From a bacterium (lineage in GTDB: Bacteria; Bacillota_I; Bacilli_A; Mycoplasmatales; Mycoplasmoidaceae): a DNA stretch of 44,753 nucleotides. Shown here one piece after another: positions 32,454-41,031 of the stretch (the first letter of the stretch is position 1; the number at the start of each line of letters is the position of its first letter). The notes beneath the pieces were generated by a model. That model saw nothing but the letters and a program-made list of their open reading frames with translations. It ran no database searches and had not been told where the DNA came from. Location: positions 1 to 44,753 of the forward strand of contig JAGBOP010000011.1 of NCBI GenBank assembly GCA_017633835.1. Direction: 5' to 3'. The translations under genes and the position numbers were made by a program.

Positions 32454-34658
32454 TTAAGCATCAATATTTTTAACAAAAGTCGCATTTTCAATGATGTAAT
32501 CCCGGCGGGGTTGCACGTCTTCACCCATCAACAAGTTAAAGTCACGGTCTGCTTTTTCGGCGTCAACAATGCTGATTTTTTTCATCATCCGTTGTTCAGG
32601 ATCCATGGTAGTTTCTCACAATTGTTCTGGGTTCATTTCCCCTAAACCTTTGTATCGTTGAATTGAATAGTGAACATTTTTACCAATGTCATTTTTTCAA
32701 GCATCAAGTTCTTCATCTTTGTAAAAATACTTATTATTTTTGCCCCACGATGCTTTGTATAAAGGCGGTTGAGCAACATAAACATGTCCATATTCAATTA
32801 ATGGCCGCATGTAGTTATAAAAGAACGTCAATAACAAGATTTGAATATGTGCCCCATCAACATCCGCATCGGTCATGATAATAATCTTGTCATATCGTAA
32901 TTTTGTTAAATCAAATTGTTCTTTAACACCAGTACCAATGGCAATAATCATGTTTTGGATAACTTCACTGTTATAAGCACTTTCATCATTGGTCTTTTCT
33001 ACGTTCATAATCTTACCACGAAGCGGTAAAATAGCTTGATATTCACGGTCCCGGCCTAATTTAGCACTTCCTCCCGCACTATCACCTTCGACTAGATATA
33101 ATTCCGAAATCGAAGTATCACTGGTGGAACAATCAGCAAGTTTACCCGGTAAAGAGTTATTACCAAGCACACTTTTTCTTTTGGCAGCATTAAAAGCATC
33201 TTCCGCTTTTTTGCGAGCCATCGCATTCGAATAAACTTTTTCAACGATTTTCTTTGCTAATTCGGGATTTTCAACTAAATATTTTTCAAACTTTTCACTA
33301 ACAATTTCGTTAACAATCCGTCTAAAACCTGGGTTTGATACTTTTCGTTTAGCTTGACTATCAAACATTGGGTCACTAGCTTTTAGTGACAAAATAGCTG
33401 ATAAACCTGAAACAACATCGTCATTATTGAGCTTTAAGCCTTCTTTTTCGTTTTTGTAGACATGGTGTTCTTCATTATAATGCCGCAACGTACCTTTTAA
33501 AGCATCTTTAAAACCATCTAAGTGCGTACCACCATCCGAAGTAAAAATGTTGTTGCAGAACGTAAAAATAGAAGCATGTTTTTCTTCTTCACAGTAAGCA
33601 AATGCTAATTCGACAATAACGTTATTTTCTTTATCATGACTTTTACGATCGTAATTATCTTCAACTTTTTCGTTGATGTAAATTACTTGCCCAATTGGGT
33701 TTTCATTGCGAATTAAATCACCAACGTATTCTTGAATACCACCATTAAATTGCCATTCTTCAACTGGCCATGTACTAATAGAATTTGAATTTGGTTGGTT
33801 ATTAGTGTCGTTATTTTCTTGATGATTATCATTTTCTTCAACTATAGTTGATTCAGTTGCATTTTGGAATTCTTCGGAGGAGGCGTCTTTAAAAGTTTGC
33901 TTTGGTTTTGGATTTTCATCAATGAAAGTAATTTTTAATCCTTTGTTTAAAAATGCAAGTTGTTTTAAACGAGCTGAAATCCGGTCGTGACTAAATGGGA
34001 CGTTTTCCATGTAATTATGATCAGGTTTAAAAATAATGCGAGTACCAGTTCCTTCGGCATTTCCAACAATCTTTAAAGGGGTAATTTCTTTATCACCATT
34101 GATGAATTTAATGTAATAAATGTGTCCATTTCGTTTAACTCATACTTCAAGGTATTCTGATAAAGCATTAACTACACTAGATCCAACTCCATGTAATCCC
34201 CCACTAGTAGCATAAGACTTATTATTGAATTTACCGCCACAGTTTAAGTCAGTAAAAATTGCTTGGACGGCAGGAATATCAGTTCCTTGGGCATTGTCAA
34301 CTGGAATTCCGCGACCATCATCTTCAACTTCAACACTGCCATCTTGGTGCAAGGTTACCTTGATGTATGTTGCATATCCAGCAGTAACTTCATCAATTGA
34401 ATTTTCAACAATTTCATTCACCATTTGGTGAAGTCCTTCAAAGCCAGTGTCTTTAATGTACATTCCCGGGGTTTTGCGAACTGGGTCAAGCCCTTTTAAA
34501 TGAAGAATAGATTCCCCAGTATATTCATTTTGTGGACTTGAACTTGGGGAATCTTGTTCTTGGTTATTTATATTTAGTTGGCAAGATTGATTAACATCGC
34601 TTGCATTTTTTTGCAAAGCAGGTGCATCCTGCATCTTATTGTTCTTATCGTCTAACAA
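32454..34658 (-). CDS. gyrB: DNA gyrase subunit B
   Basis: GyrB is the ATPase subunit of gyrase. The 734-residue protein has the GHKL motifs E-I-V-E-N-S-I-D-E, D-D-G-R-G-I-P and G-L-H-G-V-G-S-S-V-V-N-A-L, and the Toprim E-G-D-S-A-G-G and D-A-D-V-D-G-A-H-I. It ends F-V-K-N-I-D-A, typical of GyrB. An Asn/Glu-rich insertion of about 50 residues interrupts the transducer region before G-G-I-Q-E-Y-V, and the N-terminus carries about 50 extra Asn/Gln/Ser-rich residues. The start is set by AAAGGAG 9 bases before a TTG. An ATG at 34634 has no such site. Adjacency to gyrA supports gyrase over ParE. Confidence 0.95.
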
Positions 34659-34686
34659 TGTGATCAACTCCTTTGATAATATAAAA

Positions 34687-34710
34687 ATTATACCATATAT
34701 ATGGTATAAT
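34687..34710. promoter_or_regulatory. Perfect palindrome with a -10 on each strand, gyrB-dnaN spacer
   Basis: Positions 34688-34709 are a perfect 22-base palindrome (half-site TTATACCATAT). With the flanking bases each strand reads an extended -10, TGGTATAAT: minus 34687-34695, plus 34702-34710. The minus copy fits gyrB, placing the start near 34680 just before the AAAGGAG. The plus copy would drive an antisense transcript into dnaN. Confidence 0.65.
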
Positions 34711-34754
34711 CTTCCATTTTTGTGCAAAAATACGCGTTCTTTTCACGTATAACG

Positions 34755-35846
34755 CTAATAAATGTTCTTGGAGGGTAATATTACTTGTAACAAATTTTGA
34801 TTGCTTAAATCGTAAACAAAGAGCGGAGAAAGGTTATCTTTGATGGAAAGCTTCGCAGTCTTCGAGGCAATATTCTTCAATGCAGTTAACATGTAGTTGA
34901 TATTGATGGAAAAATCTGGCATTTCCCCTTTGATTTTCTTGTAATCAATGTTTTCACAAGCATTTCCTTGTTCTGAGTTTTTGAACGAAAGTAGCAAATC
35001 TTTCGATTTAAAGCCAAAATTTACGATTGGGAAGCTAGAAGTACCAAGAATTGAATTTCCCGTTTCTAGGCGATCTATAAGCGTTTTAACGTCGATTTCA
35101 ACGACATTTTCTTCTTGATCTTTGACTGCATTAACTAAATCTGGGAAGTTTTGAGCAATTAAGTCAATTTCAATGATGCAATTATCAGTTTGAACTAATA
35201 AATTTTTAGTATTAGAAAATACTTGGACATTTTTATTAGCATTTAATAAATGAATCAATTGTGAAAAAGTCTTGTTGTAAATTAATAAATTTAAGTTTTC
35301 TTTTATTTGGTCATTAATTTTTAAAATTGCTAAACGCTTGATATCAGTTGCTTCAGCGTATAATGCTTTATTTTTAGTAGCAATACTAATACAGTCGGTA
35401 GCTGATAATTTATTTCCATCACCAACCCCATCAGTTGCATATCCTAACACATAACGAGCAATATCACCTAGTTGGGCTAATGTAAGATTGGTGTTGACAA
35501 ATGATTTATCAACAACTAAACTAAAATCAGGAAAGTTTTCTTCTGCCATTGCATTTAAGTTGTAGTTGGAACGATCATAGGAAATTGTTAGTTTTCCTGA
35601 TTCTTGGACAATGTTAATTTCATCTTGATTAATTTTTGATATTAATGAACTTAAAATTTTTAAGTTAATCAAGATATTAAATTCATCTAAATTCTTTTTT
35701 AAATCAATTTCACATTGGACTTTTGCATAATTATTAAAAGTTCGAATATATAGTTTTTTATTTTTTGTTTCAAGTTTTGCTAGATTAGGATTAATGTAAG
35801 AAATCTTATTTAAAACTTGGACAAGTTCTTTAGTTTTGATTACCAT
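34755..35846 (-). CDS. dnaN: DNA polymerase III beta sliding clamp
   Basis: The 363-residue protein forms the ring that tethers the polymerase. It has the length and overall pattern of the beta clamp: M-V-I-K-T-K-E-L at the start, N-L-K-I-L-S-S-L-I-S-K in domain 1, F-P-D-F-S-L in the first domain boundary, F-P-D-L-V in the second, and a C-terminal end L-L-Q-V-I-L-P. The identity also rests on its place directly after dnaA. The start has no Shine-Dalgarno but a TATAAT lies 28 bases upstream on the minus strand. Confidence 0.93.
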   Translation of the reverse strand: MVIKTKELVQVLNKISYINPNLAKLETKNKKLYIRTFNNYAKVQCEIDLKKNLDEFNILINLKILSSLISKINQDEINIVQESGKLTISYDRSNYNLNAMAEENFPDFSLVVDKSFVNTNLTLAQLGDIARYVLGYATDGVGDGNKLSATDCISIATKNKALYAEATDIKRLAILKINDQIKENLNLLIYNKTFSQLIHLLNANKNVQVFSNTKNLLVQTDNCIIEIDLIAQNFPDLVNAVKDQEENVVEIDVKTLIDRLETGNSILGTSSFPIVNFGFKSKDLLLSFKNSEQGNACENIDYKKIKGEMPDFSININYMLTALKNIASKTAKLSIKDNLSPLFVYDLSNQNLLQVILPSKNIY

Positions 35847-35909
35847 ATTTAATTAATTAAATTTCTTATTTTTATTATATATATTTATATATCTATATAT
35901 TAGATATAT
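35847..35909. other. Very AT-rich dnaA-dnaN spacer with inverted repeats; possible unwinding element
   Basis: The 46-base spacer is almost entirely A and T. A 16-base palindrome (half ATTTAATT) occupies 35847-35862. TATAAT on the minus strand at 35874-35879 is a likely dnaN -10. ATATATCTA (35887-35895) and TAGATATAT (35901-35909) form a stem across the dnaA stop codon. Box-like repeats begin 24 bases further on. This arrangement fits a DNA-unwinding region beside an initiator-binding region, but it is not proven. Confidence 0.45.
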
Positions 35910-37116
35910 CAACCTTGTCAACAATGTTAGAGATATCGACATTATCGACCAATTTTTGTTCATAAAAGTTAATTAAATTAATAATTGTCGAATGACTAGA
36001 ACGGTTTAAATACTTACCAATTTCCGTTAAAGTCATGTTTTTCTTCTTTCTAAGTATATAAGCAACGATACTTCTAGCAGTTACATACTTTTTACTACGA
36101 TTTTCTGATCGAATTGCTTCAATGCTAACATTTAACTTATTGGCAATTTCTTTTATTAACTTATCGACTTTTTTTGTCGTTAAGTCGATATTTAAAATTT
36201 GCAATAACATGTCGATATCTGATTTACTAATAACTTTTTGGTTATTTTGTTGATAAAACAACTCAATTGCACTTAATAATGTATCAATTGATTTAGGATC
36301 ATTTAATAAAAAATCAATCATTAATGTATAAGCTTCTGGATAAACAGCAAATTTAATGTTGTTTTTTAAAATTTTGTCGATAGTTATTCGATTTATTGGA
36401 ATTAAATTTATGGTCTTATAGTATTTCTTATGAACAATAAATTGGTCGATAAGTTTGTTAGGTAAAGAGTGACAAGTAATGATAAATTTATTTTTCTTAC
36501 TGTGCAAAATAAGTTCAAAGACAAAGGAAATTTTTTGTTCAGAAAAATCTTCAATATTATCAATCAAAATATACATTGGCTCTTTATTTGAATCAATGTA
36601 ATTTATTGTGCTACTATTAAATTTTTCCGCAACTTTTTTGCAATTTATCCGGAGATATTCTAAAATTCTATCGAGTAAAAAACTTTTTCCAGCGTTTTTT
36701 TGGCCGTAAATAAATAAGGTTTGATCACTACCATTAACAAAATTTTTTATTAATTTTATTGCTTCATCATTTTCAAAATATCGTCATGCATATTCAATTT
36801 CTGCTTTTGAGTTATCGACATTTTGTGTACTTGGTTTATCGACTTTATTATTGTCGATAAATAAACTTTGTAATTTTGTTAAATTTTCGTTTTTTCTTAA
36901 TTCATTTAAAATTGCATCCCGAAATTCATCAATTGCATGAGCTAACACTGTATTTGAACAATGTAAATACAAAATATTGTTCTCCAACTTAACTGGCGAA
37001 ACATTTTTAATTAAATTGAAAAATAATTGTTTAGGAATTTTGAGGTATTGCAAATTTTTTAGTGAATTAATTCACAACGATTTTAAATCGTATCTAATTT
37101 GTTCTATATTTGGCAT
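35893..37116 (-). CDS. dnaA: Chromosomal replication initiator DnaA
   Basis: DnaA binds and melts the origin. The 407-residue protein is short for the family. Domain I lies at residues 1-85, followed by a short linker. The AAA+ domain has Walker A G-Q-K-N-A-G-K-S (139-146) and Walker B I-L-I-D-N-I-E-D (about 183-190), where Asn replaces the usual second Asp. Domain IV contains T-L-T-E-I-G-K-Y-L-N-R-S-S-H-S-T-I, a divergent form of the R-D-H-[ST]-T signature with Ser in place of Asp. The protein ends in a tandem V-D-x-V-D-I-S-N-I repeat. The ATG in M-P-N-I-E-Q is chosen. No Shine-Dalgarno is present. Confidence 0.92.
35896..35949 (-). repeat. Tandem 27-base duplication at the 3' end of dnaA
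   Basis: Two successive nine-codon units encode V-D-N-V-D-I-S-N-I and V-D-K-V-D-I-S-N-I, the last residues of DnaA. The first unit (35923-35949) uses GTCGAT twice and so holds two TATCGAC motifs. The second (35896-35922) uses GTTGAC/GTTGAT and holds none. Confidence 0.8.
35933..36860. other. Cluster of TATCGAC 9-mers within dnaA; candidate DnaA-box region
   Basis: TTATCGAC occurs on the plus strand at 35942, 36161, 36812 and 36836, and on the minus strand at 36444-36452 and 36852-36860. One-mismatch forms are at 35933 (plus) and 36183-36191, 36210-36218 and 36375-36383 (minus). Three perfect copies fall within 36812-36860. The motif differs from the canonical DnaA box TTATCCACA at one base. 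The copies are inside coding sequence, mostly encoding Val-Asp. Confidence 0.5.
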
Positions 37117-37120
37117 TGCT

Positions 37121-37140
37121 AATATATAATATTATATATT
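37121..37140. promoter_or_regulatory. Palindromic bidirectional promoter between dnaA and rpmH
   Basis: The 20 bases are a perfect palindrome with half-site AATATATAAT. TATAAT is read on the plus strand at 37125-37130 (towards rpmH) and on the minus strand at 37131-37136 (towards dnaA). The minus start would fall about 7 bases before the dnaA ATG, so the dnaA mRNA may be almost leaderless, in keeping with its missing Shine-Dalgarno. Confidence 0.6.
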
Positions 37141-37170
37141 TTGAATTTTTCAAGAGGGTCTTTTATTAAT

Positions 37171-37317
37171 ATGAAAAGAACATATCAACCTAAAAAACGA
37201 AGACGTGCGATGGTTCACGGTTTTCGTGCTCGAATGAGTACCCACGGCGGTAGAAATGTAATTTATAGAAGGAGACTAAAAGGTCGCTATAATTTAACTG
37301 TTTCAGATAAAAAATAA
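37171..37317 (+). CDS. rpmH: 50S ribosomal protein L34
   Basis: The 48-residue, highly basic protein begins [12 protein letters not shown] and has [13 protein letters not shown], matching L34 throughout. AGAGGG lies 12 bases before the ATG, a rather long spacing. It overlaps rnpA by one base (TAATG), the usual L34-RNase P protein arrangement next to dnaA. Confidence 0.97.
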   Translation: MKRTYQPKKRRRAMVHGFRARMSTHGGRNVIYRRRLKGRYNLTVSDKK

Positions 37318-37679
37318 TGGCTGATTTTCTTCATCTTCGTAAAAGTGAAAACTTCACCAAATGCATTAAAACTGGTGTAAGAATAAATACGAAGTACTAC
37401 ACACTTTACTTACTTGATAACCATGAACGAAGTGTCCGATTAGGAATTTCAGTAAGTAAAAAGGTTAGTAAGTTATCAGTAGTAAGAAATTTTATCAAAC
37501 GTCAAATTCGTAGTTGATTCTATCAAAACAACTTTCTATTAACCCATGGTTTTGACCTAGTAGTCATACCCAAAAAGGAATTTGATGTATCAAACTATAA
37601 GTTATTACAAGATACTTTTTTACAAAAACTATCTGAACGACGTTTAATCAATATTAAAAATAATGTTGTGAAGAAATAA
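37317..37679 (+). CDS. rnpA: Ribonuclease P protein component
   Basis: RnpA assists the catalytic RNA in maturing tRNA 5' ends. The 120-residue basic protein has L-R-K-S-E-N-F at the start, L-G-I-S-V-S-K-K-V-S-K and the signature R-N-F-I-K-R-Q-I-R (family R-N-R-x-K-R). An in-frame TGA (Trp) follows that signature. Translation probably couples to rpmH. The RNA partner rnpB is not in the window. Confidence 0.95.
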
Positions 37680-38832
37680 AAACATCGAGAAGTCAATTGT
37701 TTCAGCCTTTTGATCGGATGAACAAGGCAAGAACAAGCAGATCATCATGACCAAAAAGGTCGCCAAACTAATTTGACGGTTTGTCAAAATAGCAATCTAC
37801 TTGTTCATGATTGTGTTAGGACTATGGGGTTGTGTTTCCCTATATGCCCAACCAGCTATTCTTGAATCAACGAATATCGGTCAAGGTTTTGAATTTGGTC
37901 TTCCAGCAACTGCACAATTTGCAGGAGCAGGTGCTTATCAATATCAAGCCGTCTATATCGGGACGGGTACGTATACTGCGATTACGTTAGGAAATTGAAC
38001 GAATGCTTATGGACCATTCTATGGATACTTTGTTTATCCAGGATGTGCGTTAGTTATTCTCATCATGTGAGGATTACGATTCTCCTGAGGTGGATGTAAC
38101 GCTTTATTAGCAATTATCGTCCTACTGGCATTAATTCGGCTCATATCGATTGTTGTCTCGGTTCGGAGTGCAATCATGACCGAAAAGATTCAGGAACTGA
38201 ACTCGCAAATAACTGCGATTAAGGAAAAATATAAAGGTGCCAAAGACTCGCAGTCCAGACAGATGCAGCAACAAGAAATCTCCCAAGTTTACAAAAAGAA
38301 TAATGTAAAACAAGGGGTAATGGTCGAACAAATGATCATTACGTTACCGGTATTCTTAATTATTTATCGGGTTGTTACCATCTTAAGACCATTTAAATAT
38401 ACTACTTTATTTAATATTTGAAACCTATCTGACTCCCCTTATAACCAAATTTTCCAATACTTTACCGAAAATGGATGATTATATTTAATCCTTCTATTAA
38501 TCGTAATTCCAATTATGATTATTTCCCAAGTTTTACCGCAAATGTTAACCAAACGGCGGAAATTACAAGGAGGATATAACCGGACTCAAATCTTAGCTGA
38601 AATTAATGCTAAGAAGAAATCTGGTGGTCTTCAAGCCGCAATGACTTGAGGTTTACCAATTCTATCCGTTATTTTTGCAATTTTCCTACCATCTGGGGTT
38701 GCAATTTACTGAGTAATTAACGCTATTTTCTCAATTATTCAAGCATTAATCGTTCACTACTTTGTTATGAAACGACGTCACACTCAAAAGTCCGATGTCG
38801 TCAAACGGAAGAAGTTGGGTCTGGATTTCTAA
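37663..38832 (+). CDS. yidC: Membrane protein insertase YidC
   Basis: YidC inserts proteins into the membrane, alone or with Sec. The 389-residue protein has a basic N-terminal region, a first membrane segment ending L-G-L-W-G-C-V-S (a lipobox-like form common in Mollicute YidC), a loop with K-I-Q-E-L-N-S-Q-I, and later helices including Q-M-I-I-T-L-P-V-F-L-I-I-Y and L-P-S-G-V-A-I-Y-W-V-I-N. It ends in a basic tail. The ATG at 37663 overlaps rnpA by 17 bases. An ATG at 37747 would give 361 residues. Neither has a clear Shine-Dalgarno. I prefer the first because the unusual GC-rich codon use already begins near 37680. Confidence 0.88.
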
Positions 38833-38855
38833 TAATCACCTTCTACTTATTAACA

Positions 38856-39668
38856 ATGGATGAAAAACAATTTTTAGATCAATTTAGTTTTTCAAAAAAA
38901 TGAGGGCAAAATTTTTTAATTGATGTCAAAACGAAAGAACGAATCATTAACTATGTTCGTTCTTTTCTTTTTGTTAATCCACCACTTTTAGAAATCGGTC
39001 CCGGTATGGGGGCATTAACTAAAGAGTTATGTGCTAATTATCACTTAACTTGCGTGGAAGTAGATTCAAAATTAGTTAAGTATTTAAAGAGCTTAAATTT
39101 AGCTAATTTAACTATTTTGCATCAAGATTGTCTCGAACCTTCATTTAATGAATTACTAAAAGAAAATACATTAATTTACAGTAATACTCCATACAGTATT
39201 ACTAGTGCTATGATTAGGCACTTTATTGATGAATGAAAAAATAATCATTGCATCTTTTTAATGCAACAAGAAGTAGCAGCAAAAATCAGTGCGTTTGAAA
39301 ACAGTAGTGACTATGGAGCTTTTAGTATTTACGTGCAAACTTTTTTAAAGATTGATTTGTTATTTAACGTAAATCCTAGCTGCTTTTACCCTAGTCCAAA
39401 AGTTTCATCAACCTTAGTTGATTTGCAAAAAAATGATAGTGAATTAAATACTGATTTAAACCATGAACGTTACTGATCTTTTGTAAGCAAATGCTTTTTA
39501 ATGCGGCGTAAAACTTTAATTAATAACTTAAAAACTTTTTGCAGTAAAGAAATGATTAAACTTCTTTGTAATTATTTACAAATTGAAGAATCTAGTAAAA
39601 TTAGAGCCCAAGAATTAAGTTATTTACAATTTATTGCTCTTTATAAAATTTATGAAGCAAATCATTAA
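38856..39668 (+). CDS. rsmA: 16S rRNA (adenine1518-N6/adenine1519-N6)-dimethyltransferase
   Basis: RsmA (KsgA) dimethylates two adjacent adenines near the 3' end of 16S rRNA. The 270-residue protein has the N-terminal S-K-K-W-G-Q-N-F-L, the SAM-binding L-E-I-G-P-G-M-G-A-L-T, and the catalytic S-N-T-P-Y-S-I, the N-x-P-Y form of the family N-L-P-Y. F-Y-P-S-P-K-V-S-S follows as expected. TGA Trp codons occur at the first motif and later. It follows yidC by 23 bases and overlaps ispE by 17. Confidence 0.95.
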
Positions 39669-40440
39669 AGCGTTTGCAAAAGTCAATTTATTACTTAATG
39701 TTTTTGCTAAAACAAGTAATCAATCAAAGCACCAGTTGCAAAGCATCATGTGCTTAGATTTAATGCATTATGATGAAATTATTATTGAAAATTCCCCTAG
39801 CTTTGCTATTAATTATTATCAAAATAAGCAATTAATAAAAATTGCTAATGATAGTATAAGCACTGGAATAGATTGATTAAAAAAACACTTTTCAACTTTA
39901 ATTATTAATTATCAAATTACTGTTTTTAAGCATATTCCAATTGGAGCTGGTTTAGGGGGAGAAAGCAGTGATTGTGCATGCGTGCTTAATTATTTATTGC
40001 AAAGCAATAATTTAGCATTAACTGAAGAATTAAAACTCGATTTAGCTTTAAATGTTGGAAGTGATGTGTGCTTTTTTCTATCCCAATATCAACAAGCATA
40101 TGTTTATGAATATGGCAATAAAGTAATAAAATTACCTGATTTTTCGTTAAATTATTTGCTTGCTTTACCAAACACAGCTACAAGTACTAAACAAGTGTTT
40201 ACTAATTTTGATCAAATTTCTAATTTCCAACCTATTTTTTATTCCTATAACGATTGTGTGCAAATTATTCAAAATAAAACTTGAAATTTGTTGCAAAATA
40301 ATTTATTATTAAGTGCTTTTGCTGCTAATAAAGAACTTGCTAATATTTACCAAACTTTAGTTAAAAATTATCCAACTTATTTTGTTTATTTAAATGGCAG
40401 TGGTAGTTCTTTCTTATTAATTAGCAAAAGTAAGTTATAA
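39652..40440 (+). CDS. ispE: 4-diphosphocytidyl-2-C-methyl-D-erythritol kinase
   Basis: IspE is the GHMP kinase of the MEP route to isoprenoid precursors. The 262-residue protein has A-F-A-K-V-N-L-L-L-N at the start, the ATP-binding P-I-G-A-G-L-G-G-E-S-S-D (family G-L-G-G-G-S-S-N/D) near residue 100, N-V-G-S-D-V-C-F-F near 138 and a C-terminal N-G-S-G-S-S. Together with dxr in this window it shows that the organism keeps the MEP pathway, which many mycoplasmas lack. The rsmA-ispE pairing is common. Confidence 0.93.
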
Positions 40441-40453
40441 CGAACTACATACA

Positions 40454-40461
40454 TATAAAAT
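40454..40461 (+). promoter_or_regulatory. Possible -10 upstream of rpoE
   Basis: TATAAAAT lies in the 60-base spacer between ispE and rpoE, about 40 bases before the start. A clear -35 is not seen. Confidence 0.35.
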
Positions 40462-40500
40462 AATATTTAAATTTAAATCAAAAGATATGAAGGATGAATT

Positions 40501-41031
40501 ATGAGTACAACCAAACCAAAAACTGAAAAAAAACCAATTACTAGTGTTGATACTAATCAACCTAAATTAGTAGATTTAGCTTACATGTTAGCTCAAGCTA
40601 AATATAAACAAAAAATCTTTAGTTTTAGCGAAATTTGGGATGCTTTAAAGAAAAAATATAAAGATCTTACTAGCAATCCTGAATCATACGTTGATTTTTT
40701 TGTTAGCATTCAACAAGATCCCCGGTTCATTATTATTAGTTCAGAAAAATTAAGATTGCGGGAATATGCAACAGTGGAAGAATTCAACAAAGTAATGAAC
40801 TCTAAGTATTCAAAGGTTGAATTTGATGAACCAGAAGTTGATGAAAGCAACGAAGAAATCACTGAAAGCATTGAAGACAATCCTGAATATGCTGAAGATA
40901 GTGAAAACAATGCTGAATATGGTCCTGAAACTGATAATGACAGTGACAACTTTGATGCTGATAGCAAAGATCAAGACGACAGCACTTTTAGTGATGACGA
41001 AAATAACGATAGCGGAGATAATAACGAATAA
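40501..41031 (+). CDS. rpoE: DNA-directed RNA polymerase delta subunit
   Basis: The delta subunit increases transcription specificity and RNA polymerase recycling in Firmicutes and Mollicutes. The 176-residue protein has the HARE-HTH domain (V-D-L-A-Y-M-L-A-Q-A, F-S-F-S-E-I-W-D-A-L, D-P-R-F-I-I-I) at residues about 20-100 and then a long disordered acidic tail of Asp, Glu, Asn and Ser, as is usual. AAGGA stands 6 bases before the ATG. It overlaps fba by one base (TAATG), suggesting coupled translation. Confidence 0.93.
   Translation: MSTTKPKTEKKPITSVDTNQPKLVDLAYMLAQAKYKQKIFSFSEIWDALKKKYKDLTSNPESYVDFFVSIQQDPRFIIISSEKLRLREYATVEEFNKVMNSKYSKVEFDEPEVDESNEEITESIEDNPEYAEDSENNAEYGPETDNDSDNFDADSKDQDDSTFSDDENNDSGDNNE

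Noticed and set aside
35147..35922. Single TTATCAACA and TTGTCAACA sequences in dnaN and dnaA as DnaA boxes
   Set aside because: They are isolated, differ from the consensus and are expected by chance in this base composition; TATCGAC copies are far more clustered.
40710..40967. Serine-rich open frame opposite rpoE
   Set aside because: It is the reverse complement of the Asp/Glu-rich delta tail; such frames arise from acidic codon repeats.
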